Assembly (NCBI GenBank): GCA_048267245.1
Contig: JBLWXV010000001.1
Location: 558,001-622,000 of the forward strand
DNA: 64,000 nt
From: JBLWXV01 sp048267245
GTDB taxonomy: Bacteria; Bdellovibrionota; Bacteriovoracia; Bacteriovoracales; Bacteriovoracaceae
Direction of reading: 5' to 3'
Shown: positions 1 to 7,092 of the stretch, piece after piece
How positions within the stretch are numbered: the first letter of the stretch is position 1
How the letters are laid out: every line of letters starts with the position of its first letter
Notes under the pieces: model-generated
Seen by the model: only the letters and a program-made list of their open reading frames with translations
Databases searched by the model: none
What the model was told of the DNA's origin: nothing
Program-made: the position numbers and the translations under genes

Positions 1-260
1 ACTGTGAGGATCACGCCGAGTGCGTATTTAAAGAGTAGCTCTCTTCTAATATGGGCATTGTAGAGGATGATTCTCGTTCCAGTTGAGACTAGTTGAACGA
101 TCCCATGAATGACCATGGCCTCTCCCACAGGTAGGAAGTTGAGCAAGATGGCCATGAGAATGACCCCACCACCCATACCGAGCACGCCCGAGAGAGTGCT
201 GGTAAGCAGTGAAGCACTGGTAATAATGAGGGCGCTTTCTAGGGCTATAGTCGACTCCAG
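1..260 (-). CDS. TauE/SafE-family membrane permease, N-terminal part, cut by window edge
   Basis: The reverse strand encodes an open frame running off the left edge. It contains the Gly-rich stretch VLGMGGGVILMAILLNF followed by hydrophobic sequence and VIHGIVQLVSTGTR, which is the N-terminal signature of TauE/SafE (DUF81) inner-membrane exporters of sulfite or organosulfonates. The frame is closed upstream by a TAA near 270 and has no ATG before the conserved region. The natural family start position coincides with a CTG at 258-260 (MESTIALESALIITS...); a GTG or ATG further in would cut the first helix. The substrate cannot be predicted. The start codon is the weak point of this call; the family assignment is good. 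Confidence 0.75.
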   Translation of the reverse strand, partial: MESTIALESALIITSASLLTSTLSGVLGMGGGVILMAILLNFLPVGEAMVIHGIVQLVSTGTRIILYNAHIRRELLFKYALGVILT

Positions 261-430
261 GAGATGGGATTATTTTATTCGCTTCTAGCGCGAAAAGATA
301 TGCTTAATGACTTAAGGTGTTGATATTAATAGAAAAAGTAGGACAGAGACTATCCATCTTCTCGAGTGGCCTGCTAAACTAAGGGTCTGTGTCACACTTT
401 TGATTTCCAAAACGTATACCTAGGTAAGAG

Positions 431-913
431 ATGCGAACTGACGAAGAGCTCATGTTAATTTATCGCGAGGGCGAGGGTGAAGCCTTTGAAGAACTCTACC
501 GCCGCTACAGAGCGCGAGTCTATGGGTATCTCCACAAGAAGGTCGCGGCCAAGGAAAGGGATGACGTTTTTCAAAAGATTTTTTTGAAACTCCATCAAAA
601 GAGACATCTCTTTAAGTGTGAGTATCCTTTTGCTCCGTGGTTTTTTACTCTTTGCCGGCACGTAGTGATTGATCACTATCGATCGAGCAAAGAAACTCTA
701 AGCTTAGATGAATATGAACAAGTTCATCAGGCAGACGAGAGCGCGAGTGATTTTGACTTGCCTGAAATGGAGGCGGAGCAATTTAAACTGCTCTACCAGA
801 AATTTGTTGAAGGCAAAGGCTATAGCGAGCTCGCGCAAGAATTTGGCGCAAGCTCAAGCGCGCTGAGAAAGAGAGTGAGCCGAATACTAGCAACTCTTCG
901 AGGAGAGGCGTAA
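431..913 (+). CDS. ECF-type RNA polymerase sigma factor
   Basis: A 160-residue protein with the two-domain architecture of extracytoplasmic-function sigma-70 factors. Residues about 16-84 match region 2 (YRRYRARVYGYL, DDVFQKIFLKL, WFFTLCRHVVIDHYR), which binds core polymerase and the -10 element. Residues about 112-158 form region 4 with a helix-turn-helix (YSELAQEFGASSSALRKRV) for the -35 element. An AGGTAAGAG ribosome-binding site lies directly before the ATG. The gene abuts the next one (stop TAA followed at once by ATG), the usual sigma/anti-sigma arrangement. The regulon is unknown. Confidence 0.93.
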   Translation: MRTDEELMLIYREGEGEAFEELYRRYRARVYGYLHKKVAAKERDDVFQKIFLKLHQKRHLFKCEYPFAPWFFTLCRHVVIDHYRSSKETLSLDEYEQVHQADESASDFDLPEMEAEQFKLLYQKFVEGKGYSELAQEFGASSSALRKRVSRILATLRGEA

Positions 914-1453
914 ATGGATTTAAAAGATTACAAATCATTTTTGAAGGACTCAAAGAATCCAGGATCTGAGCTTGACCGCGCCGTAAGTGAGATGGTTGCC
1001 GAAGACCTACGCTGGCTTCCTAGAATCACTTTTGTAAAAACTCTCTCCGCCCACTGGCTAGCGGGCCTAGTCACACTGTCAATATGCCCTCAATTTGGCT
1101 GGAATCCCTTTGATACTTGGGTGCACTTGCCACACGTCTTTATGAAATATGGCATGTGGGCCTGTGGACTTTTTTGCGGAGTCATCTTTATGGCCTTAGG
1201 GGCCAGCGCCACTCGAATTATTTTGGGGGCCAATGAGCGCGTCTATATGGCCCGCAGGTCATCTATCTTTGCCCTATTAATGAGCTCACTTTCAATGGGC
1301 GCACTTATGCTGCTCGCTCGAAATTCTAGCGGCGCAGATATCTTCTTTACTGAGAGCTTTATCTCTTTTTGGGTCATTGGCGCCTTTGTCTTTGATTGGG
1401 CCACCCTTAAAGGTTGGTTTTCACGCTATCGCAGCCGCTTTGAGACCGTGTAG
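914..1453 (+). CDS. Membrane protein, candidate anti-sigma factor of the adjacent ECF sigma
   Basis: A 179-residue protein starting at the base after the sigma factor stop codon, so probably translationally coupled. It has a soluble N-terminal segment of about 40 residues (LKDYKSFLKDSKNPGSELD) followed by about four hydrophobic segments (roughly 44-64, 78-105, 115-135 and 146-166). I see no HxxxCxxC zinc anti-sigma motif. I do not recognise the family. The anti-sigma role is inferred only from position and from a cytoplasmic-tail-plus-membrane layout typical of ECF partners. Confidence 0.6.
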   Translation: MDLKDYKSFLKDSKNPGSELDRAVSEMVAEDLRWLPRITFVKTLSAHWLAGLVTLSICPQFGWNPFDTWVHLPHVFMKYGMWACGLFCGVIFMALGASATRIILGANERVYMARRSSIFALLMSSLSMGALMLLARNSSGADIFFTESFISFWVIGAFVFDWATLKGWFSRYRSRFETV

Positions 1454-1530
1454 AGATTACTAGTCCTCATTGTCAGAGCGCATAGACCAATTTAAATCTA
1501 CCTCCAAGTAATTTAAATTAGGAGTCCCCC

Positions 1531-1929
1531 ATGAAGTCACTTCGCCTTGTGCTCGTTCTTGCTATGGCCATCTCATCGGCCGCCTTTGCTCTGTCTCTTA
1601 CTGAAAAGGATATGACCTCGATTGAGAATTTTATCCGCTCTGAAGTTGAATGGAGCTATGAAGACGTAGACGGTTCCACGCTCTTTCTTGAGCTTAATGA
1701 AAAATCAATTACTGTGAGTGTTGAGCCAGGTTCAGATTCGGATAAGCTCAACGTAAGTGCCGTTGCAGAAGTCGAAACTAATTTTTACGGCGAAATGGAA
1801 ATTGGCAAGGTTACTTGTGAACTTCTGTTAGAGAAAAAAGGTAATTCACTCAAAGTGAATTATTTAAAATCAAGTTGTAAGTGTGAAGCTGGCATTCAGT
1901 GTGGAGAGGGGAATCTCTACGACGAATAG
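1531..1929 (+). CDS. Small exported protein of unknown function
   Basis: A 132-residue protein with a clear Sec signal peptide (MKSLRLVLVLAMAISSAAFA, cleavage after residue 20) and a TAGGAG-type ribosome-binding site upstream. The mature part is acidic and predicted beta-rich. It ends in a cysteine cluster (SSCKCEAGIQCGEG), with one more Cys at TCELLL, so disulfides in the periplasm are plausible. No known family is recognised. Its last 13 bases overlap the 3' end of the convergent YecM-DUF4269 gene. It lies 77 bp after the membrane protein and could belong to the sigma-factor transcript. Confidence 0.75.
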   Translation: MKSLRLVLVLAMAISSAAFALSLTEKDMTSIENFIRSEVEWSYEDVDGSTLFLELNEKSITVSVEPGSDSDKLNVSAVAEVETNFYGEMEIGKVTCELLLEKKGNSLKVNYLKSSCKCEAGIQCGEGNLYDE

Positions 1930-2918
1930 TCTTTGAATTTCTGGGCGAGTTCTTCCTCGCTCAGAAGTGCAAGCTTAAGCAACTCTTCGTAAGGAGAGTT
2001 AAGCCCCAAGAGCTCGCCAAAAGCGGGCTCAGTTTTCACCCCAGACTTTTTAAGTTCAGAGATTTCTCTTCTAAACTTTTTTCCTAAGATTTTTAAAAGT
2101 TTACTTTCGGCATAGTAGTGACGATTGGCATTTTGAGTGAATACGCTTTGGTCTTGGCAAAATATTTCAATCTCAAGTCCTTGCGCGCTGAAATTTACGA
2201 TACTGCTCTCTTTATTATTATATTTCGCCCGGTGAATTCTAAATGAGTTCATTTCTCCCCAACTCTTAGTGCAAGTCCTTTCAAATGAGTCAAGATCACT
2301 AGCCTGGCAGAGGATATCTAGGTCAGAGTGCTCATGATGAATTTGAAGTGGGATTGTTCCTGAGATCAGAGGGCAATATTGGCTCAGCTCTGAGAAGAGA
2401 CCTAAGCTATCAATCAGGTCACAAAGCTTGGGATGTTTTTCAATTGCGATTACTTCTTCAAGTGATTTGTGATGAAACTTTATGGCAAAGTCTTCAAAGG
2501 ACACTTCAATTTCGGGATTGAGTTGTTTTGCAGTTCCCTTTTCACTTATTTTCTCATTTTTAAAGAGCTCTCTAACCCAGTCAAAGTGATAGGGGATAAC
2601 AAATTCAAAGTGCTCAAGTCCATCCTTTGTTGCCTTTCCCTCTTTAGGGGCGGGGACTTCAACAAGGTCGATTTGAAACCCTCGAAAGTGGATGGGCTCA
2701 TGAAGCTTAAAGGTTGCAATGGGGCGCCCTGCAATCATCGACTCAATCAGTTCAATTCCAAGTTCTCCAAAGTAGCGCTTAGTCTGCTCGTAGTGAGTGG
2801 GAGAGGTTGTCCGGTAGCAGAGGTGATCAATGCTAAGAGGCTTTAGTTCTTTGTGGTAGCGACTGAGACGCTTCCAAGAGGATTCTAGAAAGTGATGAGC
2901 TTCTGCTTGGAAATTCAT
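1917..2918 (-). CDS. YecM (VOC-fold) and DUF4269 fusion protein
   Basis: A 333-residue two-domain protein. Residues about 1-165 resemble Escherichia coli YecM, a VOC-fold protein suspected to bind metal (IDHLCYRTTSPTHYE, MIAGRPIATFKLHEPI, DGLEHFEFVIP). Residues about 175-320 resemble the DUF4269 family (LISGTIPLQIHHEHSDLDI, then an IEIFCQDQSVFTQNANRHY stretch), which recalls a nucleotidyltransferase-like fold from its GT-plus-DLDI pattern. In most bacteria these domains are separate proteins. The gene ends in a 13-bp overlap with the convergent small exported protein and sits 8 bp downstream of the GST gene, so the two are probably co-transcribed. The biochemical role is unknown. Confidence 0.8.
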   Translation of the reverse strand: MNFQAEAHHFLESSWKRLSRYHKELKPLSIDHLCYRTTSPTHYEQTKRYFGELGIELIESMIAGRPIATFKLHEPIHFRGFQIDLVEVPAPKEGKATKDGLEHFEFVIPYHFDWVRELFKNEKISEKGTAKQLNPEIEVSFEDFAIKFHHKSLEEVIAIEKHPKLCDLIDSLGLFSELSQYCPLISGTIPLQIHHEHSDLDILCQASDLDSFERTCTKSWGEMNSFRIHRAKYNNKESSIVNFSAQGLEIEIFCQDQSVFTQNANRHYYAESKLLKILGKKFRREISELKKSGVKTEPAFGELLGLNSPYEELLKLALLSEEELAQKFKDYSS

Positions 2919-2926
2919 ATGAGGTC

Positions 2927-3598
2927 CTAACTAAAGAGAGTGTACTCGCCACCCTTTTTAAGAGCGCGCTTATAAGCCTCACGGCCATGGATCTTTACTA
3001 GGTAGTTGTGAAGCTTCGGATAATTTTCTTCTAGACCCATTCGAGCACTGGCCGCCTCAATAGGAAAGCTCATCTGAATATCTGCGGCGCTAAATTCGTC
3101 TCCCACAAACCACTCCGACTTAGAGAGTTCTGATTCTAGATATCCAAAATGGAGCTTTAATTGAGGATGAATAAAACTCTCTTCTACATTTTGGGCAATC
3201 TTTTTCACAATGGGCTTAATGAAAAATGGAACTGGTGCTGATCGAACTTTATTAAAGACAAGTTTGAGTAAGAGTGGAGGCATTGCCGAGCCTTCGGCGT
3301 AGTGAAGCCAGTAGTTAAATCGCAAAAGCTTTTTCTGATCTTGGGTTGGCTTTAATCTGCCTTCTCCATAGGTGGACACTAAGTAGTCTATGATGGCTCC
3401 AGACTCCGCTAAAGTAAGATCTCCATCAGTGATAACGGGGGACTTTCCTAGCGGGTGAATTTTCTTGAGCTCTTCGGGAGCGAGCATAGTTTTTGGATCG
3501 CGCTGATAGCGCTTAATTTCATATTCGAGTCCTAGCTCTTCGAGAAGCCAGAGGATTCTTTGTGAGCGTGAATTATTGAGGTGATGAAGTGTGATCAT
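2927..3598 (-). CDS. Glutathione S-transferase family protein
   Basis: A cytosolic GST-like protein of 223 residues. The thioredoxin-fold N-domain begins MITLHHLNNSRSQRILWLLE and includes the cis-proline region GKSPVITDGDLTLAESGAI, which binds the gamma-glutamyl part of glutathione. A helical C-domain follows, ending with the conserved DIQMSFPIEAASAR region. I place the start at the ATG at 3598, behind an AGGACC element, because that is where the GST fold begins; an upstream in-frame start would add 12 unrelated residues. The catalytic residue is probably the Ser/Asn of NNSRS. The gene is followed closely by the YecM-DUF4269 gene. The substrate is unknown. Confidence 0.88.
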   Translation of the reverse strand: MITLHHLNNSRSQRILWLLEELGLEYEIKRYQRDPKTMLAPEELKKIHPLGKSPVITDGDLTLAESGAIIDYLVSTYGEGRLKPTQDQKKLLRFNYWLHYAEGSAMPPLLLKLVFNKVRSAPVPFFIKPIVKKIAQNVEESFIHPQLKLHFGYLESELSKSEWFVGDEFSAADIQMSFPIEAASARMGLEENYPKLHNYLVKIHGREAYKRALKKGGEYTLFS

Positions 3599-3652
3599 AG
3601 AGGGTCCTAGAGTTTTAGTCCCCTCTATCATCACTAGGAAAAGCTTCTTTGT

Positions 3653-4024
3653 CTAACTGGCCCGCTTCTCAATATCGCGAAAGGTCACAATTCCCACTAG
3701 TCGACGCTGATTATTCATAACCGGAATTCGACTGATGTGATTGGCGACCATTTGGGCCTTAACATCGGCTATCTCTTCGTCTTCAAAACAGTATTTAATC
3801 CCTTTAGTCATACACTCGGCCACAGTTGTAGAGTCGGCCATACGACCTTCGGCCATGGCGCCGACGACGAGGTCGTGATCGGTGATCATTCCAACTAGGC
3901 GATCGTCGTCTTCAACGGGAATACTCCCAATTTTTAAATCTCTCATGATTTTAGCGGCCTCTCTAATAGAGTGGTGGCTATTCACACATTGGACCTTTGG
4001 GGACATAACTTCTTTGATTTTCAT
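3653..4024 (-). CDS. Tandem CBS-domain protein
   Basis: A 123-residue protein made only of a Bateman module, two CBS domains at about 1-60 and 65-123. Motifs are VMSPKVQCVNSHHSIREAAK with IGSIPVEDDDRLVGMITDHD, and CMTKGIKYCFEDEEIADV with ISRIPVMNNQRRLVGIVTFRD. Such stand-alone modules bind adenine nucleotides and regulate partners. An AAAGGAG ribosome-binding site precedes the ATG. The gene lies on the same strand as the GST but about 55 bp upstream of it. No partner enzyme is evident in the window. Confidence 0.92.
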   Translation of the reverse strand: MKIKEVMSPKVQCVNSHHSIREAAKIMRDLKIGSIPVEDDDRLVGMITDHDLVVGAMAEGRMADSTTVAECMTKGIKYCFEDEEIADVKAQMVANHISRIPVMNNQRRLVGIVTFRDIEKRAS

Positions 4025-4155
4025 AGAACGACTCCTTTGACATGGGCCTTCAAAAAGTAGCTCTCTCCTAACTTTTTTAGCCTAGTACAAGCCTTTTGAT
4101 GGTCTTTTCAGCGACCTAGAACTTATGGTGCAACCTTTGGGCCAGAGACAAAGCT

Positions 4156-4686
4156 ATGCTAGACTCGGTAGTGATGAAGTTATTTGATCATATTCCCACT
4201 CGACTAGCGCCACGCAGAGACTTTCCTGAGTATGCCTTCATACCTGGACAGCAGATTCATCCCAATAAAGTAGGCGGTCATAGCTACGGCAAAGAAGAAC
4301 CTAAGTGCGTGCTGATTAATGAAGAGCTACCCGAAGTTAATGAGGACTTCGCCTTTGCTCTTGATCTCTATCATGCCGGATATCTTTGGGAGTCCCACGT
4401 CTATCTCGAAGCGCTTTGGAATGCTCACGAGCGCCGTGGAAATGTGGCCGATTTTATGAAGGCCCTTATTAAGTATGCAGCTGCAGGGGTAAAGTTTCAG
4501 CTGGGTCAGGAGGGTGCTGCCCGTGGGCATCTCGAGCGGGCACTTGAACTCATCGACTTACTACCAAAGAATTTCTTAGGATTTGATTTGGAGAGAATCT
4601 CCCTTGAGACAAGGGAGATTGTAGAACAAAGAGAGATCCAACTTCCAATCTTCTCACCGGGTTGGGCCTCAAAAATTTCTAGATAA
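4156..4686 (+). CDS. DUF309-domain protein
   Basis: A 176-residue protein. Its middle contains the DUF309 signature FALDLYHAGYLWESHVYLE followed by LWNAHERRG, a helical repeat-like domain found in bacteria and archaea without a known reaction. The first 65 residues (DHIPTRLAPRRDFPEYAF) are variable. Start choice is uncertain: ATG at 4156, or the ATG at 4174 giving MKLFDHIP. Neither has a strong ribosome-binding site. The last 8 bases overlap the convergent SDR gene. Confidence 0.8.
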   Translation: MLDSVVMKLFDHIPTRLAPRRDFPEYAFIPGQQIHPNKVGGHSYGKEEPKCVLINEELPEVNEDFAFALDLYHAGYLWESHVYLEALWNAHERRGNVADFMKALIKYAAAGVKFQLGQEGAARGHLERALELIDLLPKNFLGFDLERISLETREIVEQREIQLPIFSPGWASKISR

Positions 4687-5437
4687 ACATCCCGCCAGAA
4701 ATTTCTATTCGCTGAGCGGTGATCCATCCATTCTCGTCTTGAACAATACTCGCCACCGCTCTGCCAATGTCATCGGGAAGTCCCACGCGACCTAGCGCCG
4801 TTTGAGAGGCGATGAATTTATTGACGTCGGGTTGATCTCTCACCTGTCCGCCTCTAAAGTCAGTCTCAATCGCCCCTGGGGCAATGGTGTTGACGGTAAT
4901 TGAGCGCGAGCCAAGTTCTTTGGCCATGTAGCGGGTAAGTACTTCGAGCGCGCCTTTCATGGCGGCATAGGCCGAATAGCCGGGAAGGCTAAAGCGAGTG
5001 AGACCCGTTGAAATATTCACCACTCTTCCACCTTTAGGCATGAGAGGGACAAGTTTTTGGGAGAGCAGGTAGGGTCCCTTAAAGTGAATATTATAAAGCG
5101 TATCGAGATCCTCTGGGGTCGTCTCTAGAAAGGCATTGTTGAGCCCGATTCCAGCGTTATTGATGAGGCAGTGAAAGTTGTGAGTATCCCAATGTTTCAT
5201 CAAAGCTTCTTTAACCTGAGCGGTGAATTCATCGAATGTGTCAGCTTTTGAGACATCAAGTTTGAGCGCTATCGCCTTTCTTCCCTTTGCCTCTATCTGT
5301 GCAACCACATGATAAGCTTCTTCCTTTTTTGAGTGATAGGTAAGAATTATGTCTGAGCCAGCGTCGGCGAGGGCGAGGGCCGTACTTCTTCCGATACCGC
5401 GGCTTCCACCGGTAATGATTGAGATCTTGTTTGTCAT
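4679..5437 (-). CDS. SDR-family NAD(P)-dependent oxidoreductase
   Basis: A 252-residue classical short-chain dehydrogenase/reductase. It shows the cofactor loop TGGSRGIG at about residues 9-16, the NNAG motif, a catalytic Ser in VVNISTG, and the YxxxK pair in YAAMKG. The IETDFRGG and WITAQRIEISGG motifs complete the fold, giving the length and layout of FabG-like enzymes. It is divergent from a LysR-type regulator across a 96-bp gap that contains a perfect palindrome, so it is a likely target of that regulator. The substrate is not predictable. Confidence 0.93.
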   Translation of the reverse strand: MTNKISIITGGSRGIGRSTALALADAGSDIILTYHSKKEEAYHVVAQIEAKGRKAIALKLDVSKADTFDEFTAQVKEALMKHWDTHNFHCLINNAGIGLNNAFLETTPEDLDTLYNIHFKGPYLLSQKLVPLMPKGGRVVNISTGLTRFSLPGYSAYAAMKGALEVLTRYMAKELGSRSITVNTIAPGAIETDFRGGQVRDQPDVNKFIASQTALGRVGLPDDIGRAVASIVQDENGWITAQRIEISGGMFI

Positions 5438-5504
5438 AGATCCTCCTTTTGAGTCATCTTAGCCTTTTAGCGGAAATGGATAAATGGTCATAATATTGAT
5501 AGAC

Positions 5505-5523
5505 TGTTCGTATTTTACGAACA
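5505..5523. promoter_or_regulatory. Perfect palindrome, probable LysR operator
   Basis: TGTTCGTATTTTACGAACA is a 19-bp inverted repeat with 8-bp perfect arms around TTT. Inside it is the T-N11-A form (TTCGT...ACGAA) characteristic of LysR-type regulator boxes. It sits 10 bp before the LysR ATG and between that gene and the divergent SDR gene, the position expected for autoregulation and control of the divergent target. Confidence 0.75.
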
Positions 5524-5533
5524 ATGAGGAATT

Positions 5534-6418
5534 ATGGATCGACTGCAGGCAATGAGCGTTTTTACCCAGGTGGCCAGACTGAGGAGCTTCACCCAAGCCG
5601 CTTCTGAATTGGGGCTGCCAAAGGCCAGTGTCTCAACTTATGTCTCTTGGCTAGAAGAGTATGTTGGGGCGAGATTACTTCAGCGCACTACTCGAAACGT
5701 AACCCTCACTGAAGATGGAAAGCTCTTTCTAGAGAGGTGTCAAAACCTCCTTCTCGACGCTGAGGATGTAGAGACTATGTTTCAAAGTCGTCCAGAAGAT
5801 ATCAAGGGGAGAGTGAGAGTTGATATGTCGATGGGAACGGCCAAGAACATGCTCATTCCCTATCTCGAAGAGTTCTTTAATAAGTACCCTGGAATTGAGG
5901 TTGAGTTAACAAGTCGTGATTGCCGAGTGAATCTCATTGAGGAGGGTCTCGATTGTGTGGTGCGAGCGGGAGTGCTAGAGGATTCTGATCTCATTGTGAG
6001 AGCTCTGGGCGAACTTAGAATGATTAACTGCGCCTCAGCCAAATATCTCAAGAAAAACGGAGTGCCAAAAAAGTTAAGTGATCTCGCTCAGCACTCTATT
6101 GTTGGCTATAGCAATGCGAGAGGACAAAACGACGACACTTTCGAGCATCAAAAGGGGATTGTTAAAATGAAGTGCTCCTTGATGGTCAATAGTACTGAGG
6201 CATATCTCTATAGTGCCCTCGCAGGGCATGGAATTATTCAAGTTCCAGAGACTGGTATCAGAGAGCATTTAAAGCGAGGAGATCTGGTAGAAATACTCCC
6301 ACGACACCGAGCTCACTCCATGCCGTTGTCGCTACTGTACCCACATAAACGTTATGTCCCTCTACGAGTGAGAGTCTTTATGGATTGGTTTCAAGAAGTT
6401 GTTGCTAGAATTGTTTAG
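5534..6418 (+). CDS. LysR-family transcriptional regulator (CrgA/AaeR-like)
   Basis: A 294-residue LysR-type regulator. The N-terminal winged helix-turn-helix is MDRLQAMSVFTQVARLRSFT with LGLPKASVSTYVSWLEEY and LLQRTTRNVTLTEDG. The periplasmic-binding-protein-like effector domain follows (VRVDMSMGTAKNMLIPYLEEF, then GLDCVVRAGVLEDSDL). The DCVVRAG pattern is typical of the subgroup that controls an adjacent divergent oxidoreductase. GAGGAATT before the ATG serves as ribosome-binding site. The effector is unknown. Confidence 0.94.
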   Translation: MDRLQAMSVFTQVARLRSFTQAASELGLPKASVSTYVSWLEEYVGARLLQRTTRNVTLTEDGKLFLERCQNLLLDAEDVETMFQSRPEDIKGRVRVDMSMGTAKNMLIPYLEEFFNKYPGIEVELTSRDCRVNLIEEGLDCVVRAGVLEDSDLIVRALGELRMINCASAKYLKKNGVPKKLSDLAQHSIVGYSNARGQNDDTFEHQKGIVKMKCSLMVNSTEAYLYSALAGHGIIQVPETGIREHLKRGDLVEILPRHRAHSMPLSLLYPHKRYVPLRVRVFMDWFQEVVARIV

Positions 6419-6502
6419 TATTTCTTAACTGGGAGAGAAATTACCCAATTGTTCGATCTCAAAGTCCAACTAGAATAATGAAAATAATATTTAGTTGGAG
6501 AA

Positions 6503-7078
6503 TTGATGGAAGAGATATTTAAGGATAACCCCGTCTATCTACTGATGGCGGGCCTTGGGACCATTCTTTACTTGGTCAAAATGTTACTGCTCTTTGTTGG
6601 CAGTGATGCTGATGCCGGCGATATTGAGCTAGATGTAAATATTGATGATGCCCATCACATCGATGGTGGTGAATCTTTTAGCCTTGTCTCTATTCAGTCT
6701 ATTTTGGCCTTTTTTATGGGCGCTGGGTGGATTGGCTTGGCGGCAAGAAGAGAGTGGATGTTAGATGGGACAAAGTCGGCCATCGCAGCAGGTCTCTTCG
6801 GGCTTTTGATGGCCGTATTTAGTGCGATTCTCACTTTTAAAATCAAAAAATTAAATTCAACCGTCAAATTCAATATAAAAAATCTCATTGGAATGACTGG
6901 AAGAGTGTACATGACAATTCCAGAGCGCGGTCAAGGCTCCGGGCAAGTTGAAATCAATGTGGGAGGAAGACAGCAAATTGTACCCGCCCATAGTACTGAG
7001 GAGCGTATCGAATCCTTTGCACAGATTGTGGTCGAGGATGTTGATGACTCTGGAATTTTAATTGTACGTAAATATTAA
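6503..7078 (+). CDS. NfeD-like membrane protein (flotillin partner)
   Basis: A 191-residue protein with an N-terminal hydrophobic segment (YLLMAGLGTILYLVKMLLLF), an acidic loop (DADAGDIELDVNIDDAH), two further helices at about 58-80 and 88-110, and a C-terminal OB-fold-like domain (IGMTGRVYMTIPERGQGSGQ). This layout matches YuaF/YqiJ-type NfeD-family proteins. Family members accompany flotillins and are thought to act with them in membrane microdomains; here the flotillin gene starts 14 bp downstream. A TTGGAG ribosome-binding site precedes the ATG. The assignment rests on the layout and the neighbour. Confidence 0.85.
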   Translation: MMEEIFKDNPVYLLMAGLGTILYLVKMLLLFVGSDADAGDIELDVNIDDAHHIDGGESFSLVSIQSILAFFMGAGWIGLAARREWMLDGTKSAIAAGLFGLLMAVFSAILTFKIKKLNSTVKFNIKNLIGMTGRVYMTIPERGQGSGQVEINVGGRQQIVPAHSTEERIESFAQIVVEDVDDSGILIVRKY

Positions 7079-7092
7079 GCGGAGATAAGAAA

